In this document: piece by piece, positions 18,269 through 26,684 of the stretch
Numbering within the stretch: the first letter of the stretch is position 1
How the letters are laid out: each line of letters begins with the position of its first letter
DNA from: Rhodopseudomonas palustris
GTDB taxonomy: Bacteria > Pseudomonadota > Alphaproteobacteria > Rhizobiales > Xanthobacteraceae
Assembly (NCBI RefSeq): GCF_034479375.1
Contig: NZ_CP140155.1
Span: forward strand, 2,976,001-3,040,000
Direction of reading: 5' to 3'
DNA: 64,000 nucleotides
Translations under genes and position numbers: made by a program
The notes under the pieces: generated by a model
What the model was told of the DNA's origin: nothing
Seen by the model: only the letters and a program-made list of their open reading frames with translations
Database searches by the model: none

Positions 18269-19330
18269 TTATGAGCCGTCCGGCAGCAGCCGGATCGCCT
18301 CGGGCGCCACCGCGAGTCCGATCCGGTCGCCGGTGCGGATCGCTACGGCGTTCGAAGCATCGATCGACAGCGGTCTGTCGGCCACGCCCGACACCACGAC
18401 GCGCTGGCGGTCGCCGACGAAGCTGACGCTGTCGACGAGGCCGGTCAGTGTCGCTGCGTCCGGCGGAACGATCGCGATCGTCTCCGGCCGGATCATCGCC
18501 ACCACCCGCGGCCGCGCGCCTGCATCGGCCAGCGCCAGACGCCCGCCCGGCAGCCGCAAATGGCCCTCGGCGATCTCGGCCTCGAGAATGTTGGCGGCGC
18601 CGACGAACTCCGCGACAAAGCGGCTGACGGGCCGGAAGTAGATCTCGCGCGGCGCGCCGATCTGCGCGATCGCGCCTTTGCTCATCACCACGATGCGGTC
18701 GCCGAGTTCCATCGCTTCGGACTGGTCGTGGGTGACGTAGATCGTGGTGATGCCGAGCGAGCGCAGCAGCCGGTTGAGCTCGCCGCGCAGACGGTCCCGA
18801 AGAGCAGCGTCGAGCGCGGTCAAAGGTTCGTCGAGCAGCAGGATGCCGGGACGGATCGCCACCGCGCGCGCCAGCGCGACGCGCTGGCGCTGACCGCCGG
18901 AGAGCTGATCGATCCGGCGGTTCTCGAGCCCGGTGATGTTGGTCAGCGCGACCAGTTCGGCGACCCGGGCGGCGCGCTCCGGCTTCGCCACGCCGCGGAT
19001 CTTCAGCCCGTAGCCGATATTGTCGGCGACCGTCATGTTCGGGAACAACGCGTAGGATTGAAACACCATGCCGACATTGCGCTGCTCGATCGGCACCCGC
19101 GTCATGTCGGCGCCGTCGAACAACACACGGCCGCCGGCATCGGCCTGTTCGAGCCCGGCGATGATCCGCAGCATCGTGGTCTTGCCGCAGCCGCTTGGGC
19201 CGAGCAGCACCAGCGTCTCGCCGCGCGCGATGTCGAGCGTCGCGGGCGACAGCGCCCTTGTGCCGTCGGCGAAGGTCTTGCCGCAGGCCTCGATCCGCAC
19301 CGCCACGCCGTGTCCGGCATCCGCTTTCAT
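18269..19330 (-). CDS. ABC importer ATPase, Fe3+/polyamine/2-AEP family
   Basis: 353 residues. Walker A GPSGCGKTT, Q-loop VFQSYALFPNMTV, signature LSGGQRQR, Walker B ILLLDEPLTALD, H-loop THDQSEAMELGD, then a C-terminal TOBE-like regulatory domain with RPETIAIV. Start ATG 19330 overlaps the upstream permease stop by 4 bp (ATGA). The long frame beginning near 19969 is a shadow over the permease. Energises the importer encoded upstream. Confidence 0.93.
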   Translation of the reverse strand: MKADAGHGVAVRIEACGKTFADGTRALSPATLDIARGETLVLLGPSGCGKTTMLRIIAGLEQADAGGRVLFDGADMTRVPIEQRNVGMVFQSYALFPNMTVADNIGYGLKIRGVAKPERAARVAELVALTNITGLENRRIDQLSGGQRQRVALARAVAIRPGILLLDEPLTALDAALRDRLRGELNRLLRSLGITTIYVTHDQSEAMELGDRIVVMSKGAIAQIGAPREIYFRPVSRFVAEFVGAANILEAEIAEGHLRLPGGRLALADAGARPRVVAMIRPETIAIVPPDAATLTGLVDSVSFVGDRQRVVVSGVADRPLSIDASNAVAIRTGDRIGLAVAPEAIRLLPDGS

Positions 19331-20112
19331 GATTTCGGCTCCCGCTCGGCCAGCAATTGCATCGCCACCAGCAGCGGGACGATCATGATGAAGAAGATCA
19401 GCGTGTAGGCCGACGCCACTTCGAGCCGCATCGAGGCGTAGGCGTCGGCGAGCCCGACCGGCAGCGTCTTGGTCAGCGGCGTGTGCAGCATCCAGGTCAG
19501 ATTGAATTCGCCGAGCGACAGCGTCACCACCATCAATGATCCTGCGAGAATACCCGGCCTCGCATTCGGCACGATGACATCGACGAACCGCCGCCACGGC
19601 GACGCGCCGAGCGAGGCCGCGCCCTCGTCGAGCGTGCGGATGTCGATGGTGGCGAACACCGCCATCACCGAGCGCACCATGAACGGCATGGTGAACACGA
19701 CGTGGCCGGCGAGGATGAACAGCCAGGAGCGGCGGAACGTGCCGAAGCCGCCGTAGGTCAGCAGCAGCGCCAGCGCGATGGCGAGTCCCGGGATCGCCAG
19801 CGGCAGCGTGATGATCTCCTCGATCAGGCGCGACAGCCGGCCGCCGCGGACATGCAGCGCGTAGGCCGCCGGCACGCCGACCAGCAACGTCACCGCCAGC
19901 GTCGCGAACGCGATCACGAACGACAGCAAGATGGTGTCGGCATAGAGCTCCCACACCTGCACCACCCATTGCAGCGTCACGCCGGACGAGATGCCCCGGA
20001 AGTAGTTCACGGTCACGCCGGCCGTGATCGACAGCAGCGCCGGCACCACGAGGAACGCGGCGACCAGCAGCGTGAACAGCAATTGTCCGGTGAAGATCAG
20101 GCGGTCGCGCAT
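19327..20112 (-). CDS. ABC importer permease (second)
   Basis: 261 residues, six TM helices, EAA loop DEGAASLGASPWRRFVDVIVPNARPGILAG. It follows the first permease by 4 bp and overlaps the ATPase start by 4 bp, so the three are translationally coupled. PotC/PhnV-like member of the Fe3+/polyamine/phosphonate permease group. Confidence 0.92.
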   Translation of the reverse strand: MRDRLIFTGQLLFTLLVAAFLVVPALLSITAGVTVNYFRGISSGVTLQWVVQVWELYADTILLSFVIAFATLAVTLLVGVPAAYALHVRGGRLSRLIEEIITLPLAIPGLAIALALLLTYGGFGTFRRSWLFILAGHVVFTMPFMVRSVMAVFATIDIRTLDEGAASLGASPWRRFVDVIVPNARPGILAGSLMVVTLSLGEFNLTWMLHTPLTKTLPVGLADAYASMRLEVASAYTLIFFIMIVPLLVAMQLLAEREPKS

Positions 20113-20116
20113 CGGC

Positions 20117-20932
20117 CTAACCGGTCGCCGCGACGGTGCCGCCGCTGAGCGAACGCGCCAGCGCCAGCATCGCCCACGAGATCAGCCCGAGGCCGACCGA
20201 CAGCGACGCGGCGGTGGCGAAATTCGCCGCCAGCGTGAACTCGGTGTAGATCAGCATCGGCAGCACGTCGATATTGGTGGCGAGCGTGAAGGCGGTGCCG
20301 AAGGCGCCCATCGCGGTCGCAAACGCGATCGCGCCGGAGGCGACGAAAGCCGGCCCCAGCGCCGGCAGCACGACGTCGCGCTGCACCGCCCACGGGCTGG
20401 CGCCGAGCGAGCGCGCAGCTTCCTCGAGGCCGGGATCGAGCTTCTGCACCGCCGCCATGATGGTGAGGATGACGCGCGGGATCGAGAAATACAGATAGCC
20501 GAGGAACAGTCCCCAGATCGAATAGGCGAACACCACCTTGCCGCCGCCGAGCAGCCGCGTGACGTCGCCGATCAGCCCCTGTCGCCCGGCCAGCAGAATG
20601 ATGAGGAAGCCGATCACGACGCCGGGAAACGCCAGCGGAAAGGTCAGCATGGCGACCAGCACGGCGCGGCCAGGGAAGCGATGCCGCTGCAGAAAGATCG
20701 CCGCGATGGTGGCGATCACCAGCGTCGCCACCGTGGTCGCGCTCGCCAGCACAACGGTGTTGATCAGCGTGGCGCGGTAGCGCGGCTCGAGCACGATCGC
20801 CAGATAGCCGGCGACACCCTGCGGTCCTTCGGCGCCGACCACCACCAGCCGGGCCATCGGCAGCACGAAGAACGCGACGGTCAGCACCACGAGGGGAGCA
20901 AGGCAGGCGAGCGCGAAGGAGCGTTGAGACAT
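20117..20932 (-). CDS. ABC importer permease (first)
   Basis: 271 residues from ATG 20932 (MSQRSFALACLAPLVVLTVAFF); the in-frame extension to 21055 is translation of a palindromic repeat and is rejected. Six or seven hydrophobic helices and EAA loop EEAARSLGASPWAVQRDVVLPALGPAF. PotB/PhnU-like. Separated from the binding-protein gene by 156 bp that contain a family A palindrome, which may uncouple expression of the two. Confidence 0.92.
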   Translation of the reverse strand: MSQRSFALACLAPLVVLTVAFFVLPMARLVVVGAEGPQGVAGYLAIVLEPRYRATLINTVVLASATTVATLVIATIAAIFLQRHRFPGRAVLVAMLTFPLAFPGVVIGFLIILLAGRQGLIGDVTRLLGGGKVVFAYSIWGLFLGYLYFSIPRVILTIMAAVQKLDPGLEEAARSLGASPWAVQRDVVLPALGPAFVASGAIAFATAMGAFGTAFTLATNIDVLPMLIYTEFTLAANFATAASLSVGLGLISWAMLALARSLSGGTVAATG

Positions 20933-20976
20933 TACAGCGTGATTAGATGGGCATGAGTACTTCGACAGATTCAAAC

Positions 20977-21072
20977 ACTCGTCATGGCCGGGCTTGTCCC
21001 GGCCATCCACGCCTTGGGTGCGGCGCCGGCTGGAAGGCGTGGATGCCCGGGACAAGCCCGGGCATGACGAGT
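20977..21072. repeat. Palindromic intergenic repeat (family A) inside an operon
   Basis: 96-bp palindrome, ends ACTCGTCATG and CATGACGAGT, between the binding-protein and permease genes of the phosphorus-linked ABC operon. A hairpin here could protect the upstream binding-protein mRNA from 3' decay. Confidence 0.85.
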
Positions 21073-21088
21073 CTCATTGCGACTGGCT

Positions 21089-22096
21089 TCAACGCACCTC
21101 GGCCAGATAGCGGTCGGTGAACGCCTTCTGGGCCGCTTCCATCTTCGCCCAGTCGACGCTTTTCGCGCGGGCATAGTCGCTGTCCGGCAGGAACTTCGAC
21201 TTCACCGCCTCGGGCAGTTCGATCGGCCGCGCCGGCCGCAGATAGGCATTCGTCCAGATCGCCTGCCCCTTGTCGGACAACAGATAGTCCATCACCTTCT
21301 TCGCCTTCTCGGCGTTCGGCGCGCCCTTGGTCAGGCTGACCACATAGGGAAACACCACCGACCCCTCGCAGGGAATGACGAAGGCGAACTTGCCCTTCTC
21401 GGTGTATTTGGCGCGGTAGGCGTTGAAATCGTAGTCGAACAGGATCGGGATTTCGCCCGACACCACGCGCGCATAAGAGGTCTGCTTCGGCACGATGGCG
21501 TCGTTGCCGTGCAGCGCCTTGAAGAACGTGATCGCGGGCGAAAAGTCGGCGTCGCTGCCGCCGAGCGCGAGATTGACCGCGACCGCGCCGACATAGCCGA
21601 CCGCCGCCGAGGGCGGATCGAGGTAGCCGACCATGCCCTTGTAGTCGGGCTTCAGCAGATCCTTCCAGCAAGCCGGCACCGGCTTGCCGCCGAGCGCTTC
21701 GACATTGACGAACAGGCCGAGCGTGCCGGAATGGATTGCGGTCCATTCGCCGTCAGGGTCCTTGAGCCCGGCCGGAACCTCGTTCCAGTGCTGCGGCTTG
21801 TAGGGCTGGGTGACGCCCTGCGCCTTGGCCTTCATGCCGAAATTGACGCCGAAATAGCCGATATCGGCGACCGGGTTGCTCTTCTCGGCCAGCAATTGCG
21901 ACAGCGCCTGGCCGGAGTTCTTGTTGTCGAACGGAATGTCGTAGCCGAGATCCGTCTTGATCGCCTTGAGCATCGACGCCCAGTCGGCCCATTGCGGCGG
22001 GCAGTTGTAGCAGATCACGTCCGCAGCCTGGGCGGGCCGGGCGACGGCGAACAGCGACAGCGCGATCAGCGCCGCAGCGAAACGAGCAATCGTCAT
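21089..22096 (-). CDS. Periplasmic binding protein of the Fe3+/polyamine/2-AEP type
   Basis: 335 residues with a clear Sec signal ending ARPAQA after residue 24. The mature protein begins ADVICYNCPPQWADW, and the fold is that of cluster-D/extracellular-solute-binding family 1-like proteins, with VADIGYFGVNFG and DPPSAAVGYVG. Ligand cannot be read. First gene of the operon binding protein-permease-permease-ATPase-phosphodiesterase, and its promoter carries an 18-bp Pho-box-like element about 75 bp before the start. A phosphonate or a phosphodiester is the favoured ligand (inference). Confidence 0.9.
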   Translation of the reverse strand: MTIARFAAALIALSLFAVARPAQAADVICYNCPPQWADWASMLKAIKTDLGYDIPFDNKNSGQALSQLLAEKSNPVADIGYFGVNFGMKAKAQGVTQPYKPQHWNEVPAGLKDPDGEWTAIHSGTLGLFVNVEALGGKPVPACWKDLLKPDYKGMVGYLDPPSAAVGYVGAVAVNLALGGSDADFSPAITFFKALHGNDAIVPKQTSYARVVSGEIPILFDYDFNAYRAKYTEKGKFAFVIPCEGSVVFPYVVSLTKGAPNAEKAKKVMDYLLSDKGQAIWTNAYLRPARPIELPEAVKSKFLPDSDYARAKSVDWAKMEAAQKAFTDRYLAEVR

Positions 22097-22171
22097 GATA
22101 TCTCCCGATGAGCCAGGCCTCGCGAAGCTGAATTACCTTCGCAACGCACGCGCTTCACCTAACGACCGCAG

Positions 22172-22189
22172 ATGACAGGTTTGCGACAA
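22172..22189 (-). promoter_or_regulatory. Pho box (PhoB-binding site candidate)
   Basis: On the minus strand TTGTCGCAAACCTGTCAT: two TGTC-type half-sites exactly 11 bp apart, matching 14 of 18 positions of the Pho-box consensus CTGTCATAWAWCTGTCAY. It reads toward the binding-protein gene, about 75 bp upstream of its start, a normal activator position. Confidence 0.6.
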
Positions 22190-22461
22190 ACTCCTCTGCG
22201 CCGGGATCGACGTGACGCGGGTAACGCCCCGCAACGTCAGGGCGGCCGTGGAACTTTCGCTGCGCGCAGCAATTGAATGGCGAAGCTCGAGGCGTCCGGA
22301 AGATTGCCTGTTTCCGGATGCAGCGAAGAGTGGAGGCCAGCGCGGCTCGCGCGCTGAGTGCCTGGTTCCCGGTACGAACTGATCAGTTTCGACCGAGGCG
22401 TGGAAGCGAGAGATCGGGCCCGATCGGACGGTTGGCGCGTGTCATCGCGGCGGGCTTCACA

Positions 22462-22488
22462 GCAAGGGAAGCAAGGGAAGCAAGGGAA
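22462..22488. repeat. 9-bp tandem repeat carrying Shine-Dalgarno-like sequence
   Basis: Three exact copies of GCAAGGGAA ending 8 bp before ATG 22497. Each contains AGGGA, so copy-number change could alter translation of the small gene that follows. Confidence 0.7.
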
Positions 22489-22496
22489 GATTGTCG

Positions 22497-22787
22497 ATGC
22501 CGATGTCCACGAAGACCAATGCATGCAGGCCTTGGGATGACGAGCAGGTCGAGCGCCTGAAGGAATTGATTGCCAGCGGAGCGTCCGCCGTTCGGGCGGC
22601 GGCGGCGCTGAAGCGGGCGCGATCGTCCGTCCAGGTGAAGGCGCGGAAGATCGGAATGCCGTTCATGGCGAGCCGCGAGGCGAAGCGGCTGCGCGACGCC
22701 AAGATTGCGGAGGCGGAGAGCAAGCCGATGCGAAAGCATGTTGCGCCCGCGAGCGCCGAGCCGACACAGCAAATTGATGGGCGGTAG
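22497..22787 (+). CDS. Small helix-turn-helix-like protein
   Basis: About 96 residues from ATG 22497 (ATG 22503 also possible; a TTG at 22491 is unlikely). Residues ~10-55 (WDDEQVERLKELIASGAS... RARSSVQVKARKIGMPF) look like a Myb/GcrA-type trihelical DNA-binding motif with a conserved Trp start and a K-A-R-K-I-G-M end; the rest is basic and probably disordered. This resembles small Rhizobiales hypothetical proteins of similar length. Function unknown. Monocistronic; neighbours unrelated. Confidence 0.65.
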   Translation: MPMSTKTNACRPWDDEQVERLKELIASGASAVRAAAALKRARSSVQVKARKIGMPFMASREAKRLRDAKIAEAESKPMRKHVAPASAEPTQQIDGR

Positions 22788-23020
22788 GTGAGAGCGGCGA
22801 CGCGATGCGGTGTCGTCGCGACAGGTCGCCGCACCCAGCGTGCTGATCCCTGCATTTTCCCCATCCAGTTACCTTTAGTTTAAGGGCCAGGCACGCGAAC
22901 GATTAGCAGTCAATATTTTTGCGGTGTATTCACAGAAATCAGCACATACTCGGCATGGCTCATGCCGCCCAACGAATCAAATTGGAAAGGCACCCGCAAA
23001 GCGGGTGATAGGGTAACCCG

Positions 23021-23488
23021 ATGCAATACTGGATCATTGCATTCACCGCCGCTCTCATCGTGGTGATCGGCTATGCGGCCGGCCCCGTCGGCGCCGTGAT
23101 TTCGCTGCTCGCATTCGCGGGCTCATTGTACCTGATGTGGGCTCGCCGACTCGGCTTCCGCGGCGCCTGGACCCGGTTCGGTCTCGATCGCTTCACCGCG
23201 CCGTTCTGGAAGGGCGAAAACTGGGAGCGATTCAACGCGATGTTCACCGACAGCGAGAGCGTCGTGAAGGCCGGCACCATCGCCGTGGCCCTGATCGCGC
23301 TGTCGCTGATCCTGCCGGCGGGCCAGGTCGGCCTGATCGCACTCGTCGTCGCCGCTTGGTACGCGTTCGAGGTCTACCGCAGCCATCGCCCGCTGGTGCG
23401 TCCGACGGTCGCGATCGAGTCCAATCCGGTCGGTGATCAGGTGATTTACGCCTCGGCGCCCCGCACCGAGACCGCCAAAATGAACTGA
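23021..23488 (+). CDS. Hypothetical membrane protein
   Basis: 155 residues, unrecognised. Two hydrophobic spans near residues 3-40 (WIIAFTAALIVVIGYAAGPVGAVISLLAFAGS...) and two near 84-115 (GTIAVALIALSLILPAGQVGLIALVVAAW), separated by a soluble stretch rich in aromatic and basic residues. Hydrophobic periodicity, the terminator hairpin 55 bp downstream and an upstream A/T-rich stretch support a real gene. The 233 bp before it show no other gene. Confidence 0.75.
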   Translation: MQYWIIAFTAALIVVIGYAAGPVGAVISLLAFAGSLYLMWARRLGFRGAWTRFGLDRFTAPFWKGENWERFNAMFTDSESVVKAGTIAVALIALSLILPAGQVGLIALVVAAWYAFEVYRSHRPLVRPTVAIESNPVGDQVIYASAPRTETAKMN

Positions 23489-23543
23489 CCCGCCGAACCA
23501 GCGGCGGACTTGTCCGCGGCTGGTTTAGACGTGAGACATCCGG

Positions 23544-23573
23544 ACGGCGGCAGGGCAAACCTGCCGCCGTTTG
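23544..23573 (+). terminator. Hairpin terminator after the 155-residue membrane protein
   Basis: Perfect 11-bp stem ACGGCGGCAGG (23544-23554), loop GCAAA, CCTGCCGCCGT (23560-23570), followed by TTGCGTT. The T tract is short, so strength is uncertain. Confidence 0.65.
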
Positions 23574-23663
23574 CGTTGATGCTCCTGCCGACAGTTCCGT
23601 GCCTTGATGCGACCGAAGCCCTCCCGAGCGTCGCCCGCTGCTTTGATGCTCAGTTAGCAAGAT

Positions 23664-23680
23664 TGCACATATTATGTGCA
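23664..23680. promoter_or_regulatory. 17-bp perfect inverted repeat, candidate GntR/FCD operator
   Basis: TGCACATA-T-TATGTGCA, 8-bp arms with a single central base, about 180 bp before the binding-protein start of the ABC-atz operon. Size and symmetry fit an FCD-class GntR dimer, and such a regulator is encoded within the operon (31762-32496). Assignment is inference. Confidence 0.55.
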
Positions 23681-23858
23681 TTTGAGGGCTCTTTGTATGC
23701 AATACTCCACTTGTCCTGCGACGCTCCCGGCGGGCCGCTCACAGGTAATTATCTTCACATTTTCAATAACTTAAATACGTTCAGCGCGCCCTGCGCCGTA
23801 CTGGCATGAAGTTTGCGATCCAGGTTCCGACCCGAGTCCTCTTGCCCTGGAGTGTTTT

Positions 23859-25478
23859 ATGAAGCGTCGCGATTTTCTCAAATCCGCCACCGCCCTCGCC
23901 GCCGGCGCGATGGTGCCGGCGCCCGCGATCTGGTCCGCCGCCAAGGCGGACGCGCGGTCGGAATCCCTGCTGGTGGTGTCCGAGAGCGGCCCGAACAATC
24001 TCGACATTCACGGCATCGGCACCAACGTGCCCGGCTACGAGGTGTCGTGGAACTGCTACGACCGCCTGATCACCCACGAGATGAAGGAAGGCCCCGGCGG
24101 CGTTCCCTACTACGACAAGGACAAGTTCAAGGGCGAACTCGCCGAGGACATGAACGTCGGCGACATGTCGGCGACGTTCAAGCTGAAGAAGAACGCGACT
24201 TTCCAGGACGGCACCCCGGTCACCGCCAAGGACGTCAAGTGGTCGCTCGACCGCGCCGTCAGCGTCGGCGGCTTCCCGACCTTCCAGATGAGCGCCGGCT
24301 CCCTGACCAAGCCCGAGCAGTTCGTGGTGGTCGACGACCACACCGTGCGCGTCGACTTCCTCAAGAAGGACAAGCTGACGATCCCCGACCTCGCGGTGAT
24401 CGTGCCCTGCGTCGTCAACTCCGAACTGGTGAAGAAGAACGCTAGCGAGAAGGACCCGTGGGGTCTCGAATACACCAAGCAGAACACCGCCGGCTCGGGC
24501 GCCTATCGCGTGGTGAAGTGGACCGCCGGCACCGAAGTGATCATGGAGCGCAACGACAAATGGGTCGGCGGCCCGCTGCCGAAGATCAAGCGCGTGATCT
24601 GGCGCATGGTGCCGCAGGCCGGCAACCGCCGTGCGCTGCTGGAGCGCGGCGACGCCGACATCTCCTATGAGTTGCCGAACCAGGACTTCGCCGAGATGAA
24701 GCGCGACGGCAAGATCAACGTCGTGTCGCTGCCGATCTCGAACGGCATCCAGTATCTCGGCATGAACGTCTCCAGGCCGCCGTTCGATAATCCGAAGGTG
24801 CGCGAGGCGGTGGCCTATGCGGTGCCGTATCAGAAGATCATCGACGCGGTGATGTTCGGCCTCGCCAACCCGATGTTCGGCGCCGCCGCCGACAAGGCCA
24901 CCGAAGTGAAATGGCCGCAGCCGACCAAGTACAACACCGACATCGCCAAGGCCAAGGCGCTGATGGCGGAGGCGGGCCACGCGGCCGGTTTCGACACCAC
25001 ACTGTCGTTCGACCTCGGATTCGCCGGCGTCAACGAGCCGATGTGCATCCTGATCCAGGAAAGCCTCGCGCAGATCGGCATCCGCTGCACGATCAATAAA
25101 ATCCCCGGCGCCAACTGGCGCACCGAGCTGAACAAGAAGGTGCTGCCGCTCTACGTCAACATCTTCTCGGGCTGGCTCGATTATCCGGAGTACTTCTTCT
25201 ACTGGTGCTACCGCAGCGGCAATTCGATCTTCAACACCATGAACTACAACTCGCCCGAGATGGACAAGCTGATCGAAGGCGCCCGCGTCGCCGCCGCGGC
25301 CGGCGACATGCCGACCTACGACAGCGACGTCAAGGGCTTCGTCGATCTGGCGTTCAGGGACATCCCGCGCGTGCCGCTGTACCAGCCCTATCTCAACGTC
25401 GCGATGCAGAAGAACATCAGTGGCTTCGCCTACTGGTTCCACCGCCGGCTCGACTACCGCACGATGGTGAAGGGCTGA
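23859..25478 (+). CDS. ABC oligopeptide/nickel-type substrate-binding protein, Tat-exported
   Basis: 539 residues, SBP family 5 (DppA/OppA fold). The signal MKRRDFLKSATALAAGAM carries a twin-arginine motif (RRDFLK). Mature features: LDIHGIGTNVPGYEVSWNCYDRL, LAEDMNVGDMSATFKLKKNATFQDGTPVTAKDVKWSLDR (the family's signature region), and AGHAAGF... late in the chain. First gene of a long operon that continues with two permeases, a fused ATPase and atzGEHF-like genes; the ligand is therefore probably a small nitrogen-rich compound (biuret- or urea-like) and not a peptide, although SBP-5 proteins also carry peptides. Confidence 0.93.
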   Translation: MKRRDFLKSATALAAGAMVPAPAIWSAAKADARSESLLVVSESGPNNLDIHGIGTNVPGYEVSWNCYDRLITHEMKEGPGGVPYYDKDKFKGELAEDMNVGDMSATFKLKKNATFQDGTPVTAKDVKWSLDRAVSVGGFPTFQMSAGSLTKPEQFVVVDDHTVRVDFLKKDKLTIPDLAVIVPCVVNSELVKKNASEKDPWGLEYTKQNTAGSGAYRVVKWTAGTEVIMERNDKWVGGPLPKIKRVIWRMVPQAGNRRALLERGDADISYELPNQDFAEMKRDGKINVVSLPISNGIQYLGMNVSRPPFDNPKVREAVAYAVPYQKIIDAVMFGLANPMFGAAADKATEVKWPQPTKYNTDIAKAKALMAEAGHAAGFDTTLSFDLGFAGVNEPMCILIQESLAQIGIRCTINKIPGANWRTELNKKVLPLYVNIFSGWLDYPEYFFYWCYRSGNSIFNTMNYNSPEMDKLIEGARVAAAAGDMPTYDSDVKGFVDLAFRDIPRVPLYQPYLNVAMQKNISGFAYWFHRRLDYRTMVKG

Positions 25479-25504
25479 GCGTGATGACGCTGCGCGCCTT
25501 TCTT

Positions 25505-25609
25505 CCCCCTCTCCCGCTTGCGGGGGAGGGTCGGGGTGGGGGCAGCCACGAGGATGGCGTCCCGTTGTGGACCCCCACCCCCGACCCCTCCCCGCAAGGG
25601 GGAGGGGAG
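25505..25609. repeat. Palindromic intergenic repeat (family D, C/G-rich)
   Basis: Large inverted repeat: CCCCCTCTCCCGCTTGCGGG and GGTCGGGGTGGGGG on the left, CCCCCACCCCCGACCCCTCC and CGCAAGGGGGAGGGG on the right. It lies between the binding-protein and first permease genes. Different sequence from families A-C. Confidence 0.85.
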
Positions 25610-25665
25610 CAGGCTCGGCCCCGTCGGTCCCTCGGCAATCACGATGTTACTAAGGGTATGATCCA

Positions 25666-26679
25666 ATGCTCACCCTGATCGGCAAGCGTCTGATGTTCGC
25701 GATCCCCAGCCTGATCGGCGTGGTGATCGTCACCTTCCTGCTGACCCGCGCCCTGCCCGGCGATCCCGCCGCGTACTTCGCCGGGCCCGCCGCCAGCAAA
25801 GAGGCGATCGAGCAGATCCGCAAGAATCTCGGGCTCGACAAGTCGCTGGCCGAGCAGTTCGTCCGCTACACCACCGAGCTCGCCCAGGGCGATCTCGGCC
25901 AGTCGCTGACCACCGGCCAGCCGGTCGCAACCGAAATCCGCAACCGGCTGCCGGCCTCGGCAGAGCTGACGCTGCTCGGTCTGATGCTGGCAATCGTGAT
26001 CGCGATCCCGCTCGGCATCATGGCGGCGACGCGGCCGGGCTCCTGGATCGATCACATCTGCCGCGTCACCACCACGGCCGGCGTCTCCCTGCCGGTGTTC
26101 TTCACCGGCCTGCTGCTGGTCTATGTGTTCTACTTCAAGCTCGGCTGGTCGCCCGCCCCGCTCGGCCGGCTCGACGTTTTCTATTCCGCGCCGCCGACCG
26201 TCACCGGCTTCTATCTGATCGACAGCCTGATCGCGCGCGATCTCGAGACGTTTCGCTCGGCGCTGAGCCAGTTGCTGCTGCCGGCGCTGACACTGGCGAT
26301 CTTCTCGCTGGCGCCGATCGCGCGCATGACGCGGGCCTCGATGCTGGCGATCCTGTCGTCCGATTTCGTCCGCACCGCGCGCGCCTCGGGCCTGTCGCCC
26401 ACCAAGGTGACGATGACCTACGCGTTCCGCAACGCGATGCTGCCGGTGATCACCACGCTCAGCATGGTGTTCTCGTTCCTGCTCGGCGCCAATGTGCTGG
26501 TCGAGAAGGTGTTCGCCTGGCCCGGCATCGGCTCCTACGCGGTCGAGGCGCTGATCTCGTCGGACTTCGCCCCGGTGCAGGGCTTCGTGCTCACCATGGC
26601 GATCATGTACGTGCTGCTGAACCTGGTGATCGACATCCTCTACGGCGTGATCGATCCACGCGTGCGGCTGGAAGGATAG
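25666..26679 (+). CDS. ABC permease, DppB/OppB type
   Basis: 337 residues. N-terminal MLTLIGKRLMFAIPSLIGVVI and the ExtN region GDPAAYFAGPAASKEAIEQIRKNLGLDK are typical of DppB. EAA loop FVRTARASGLSPTKVTMTYAFRNAMLPVIT; about six helices. Second gene of the ABC-atz operon; its stop overlaps the alternative GTG of the next gene, and a functional ATG follows 5 bp later. Confidence 0.95.
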   Translation: MLTLIGKRLMFAIPSLIGVVIVTFLLTRALPGDPAAYFAGPAASKEAIEQIRKNLGLDKSLAEQFVRYTTELAQGDLGQSLTTGQPVATEIRNRLPASAELTLLGLMLAIVIAIPLGIMAATRPGSWIDHICRVTTTAGVSLPVFFTGLLLVYVFYFKLGWSPAPLGRLDVFYSAPPTVTGFYLIDSLIARDLETFRSALSQLLLPALTLAIFSLAPIARMTRASMLAILSSDFVRTARASGLSPTKVTMTYAFRNAMLPVITTLSMVFSFLLGANVLVEKVFAWPGIGSYAVEALISSDFAPVQGFVLTMAIMYVLLNLVIDILYGVIDPRVRLEG

Positions 26680-26684
26680 TGGAC

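Larger units (their letters stand above)
22097..22496. other. Intergenic region with promoter of the phosphorus-linked ABC operon
   Basis: 400 bp with no convincing gene. It contains the Pho-box candidate (22172-22189), a small inverted repeat GTTTG-CGA-CAAAC (22179-22191) overlapping it, and at the far end three 9-bp tandem copies before the next gene. Confidence 0.5.
23489..23858. other. Intergenic region upstream of the ABC-atz operon
   Basis: 370 bp without a gene. It has a terminator for the preceding gene at its left end, then an A/T-richer part (about 23640-23790) carrying a 17-bp operator-like palindrome (23664-23680), then the leader of the ABC-atz operon. The local drop in GC fits a promoter. 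Confidence 0.6.

Noticed and set aside
20117..21055. Longer first permease starting at 21055
   Set aside because: The extra residues are translation of a palindromic repeat; ATG 20932 begins with a normal TM1.
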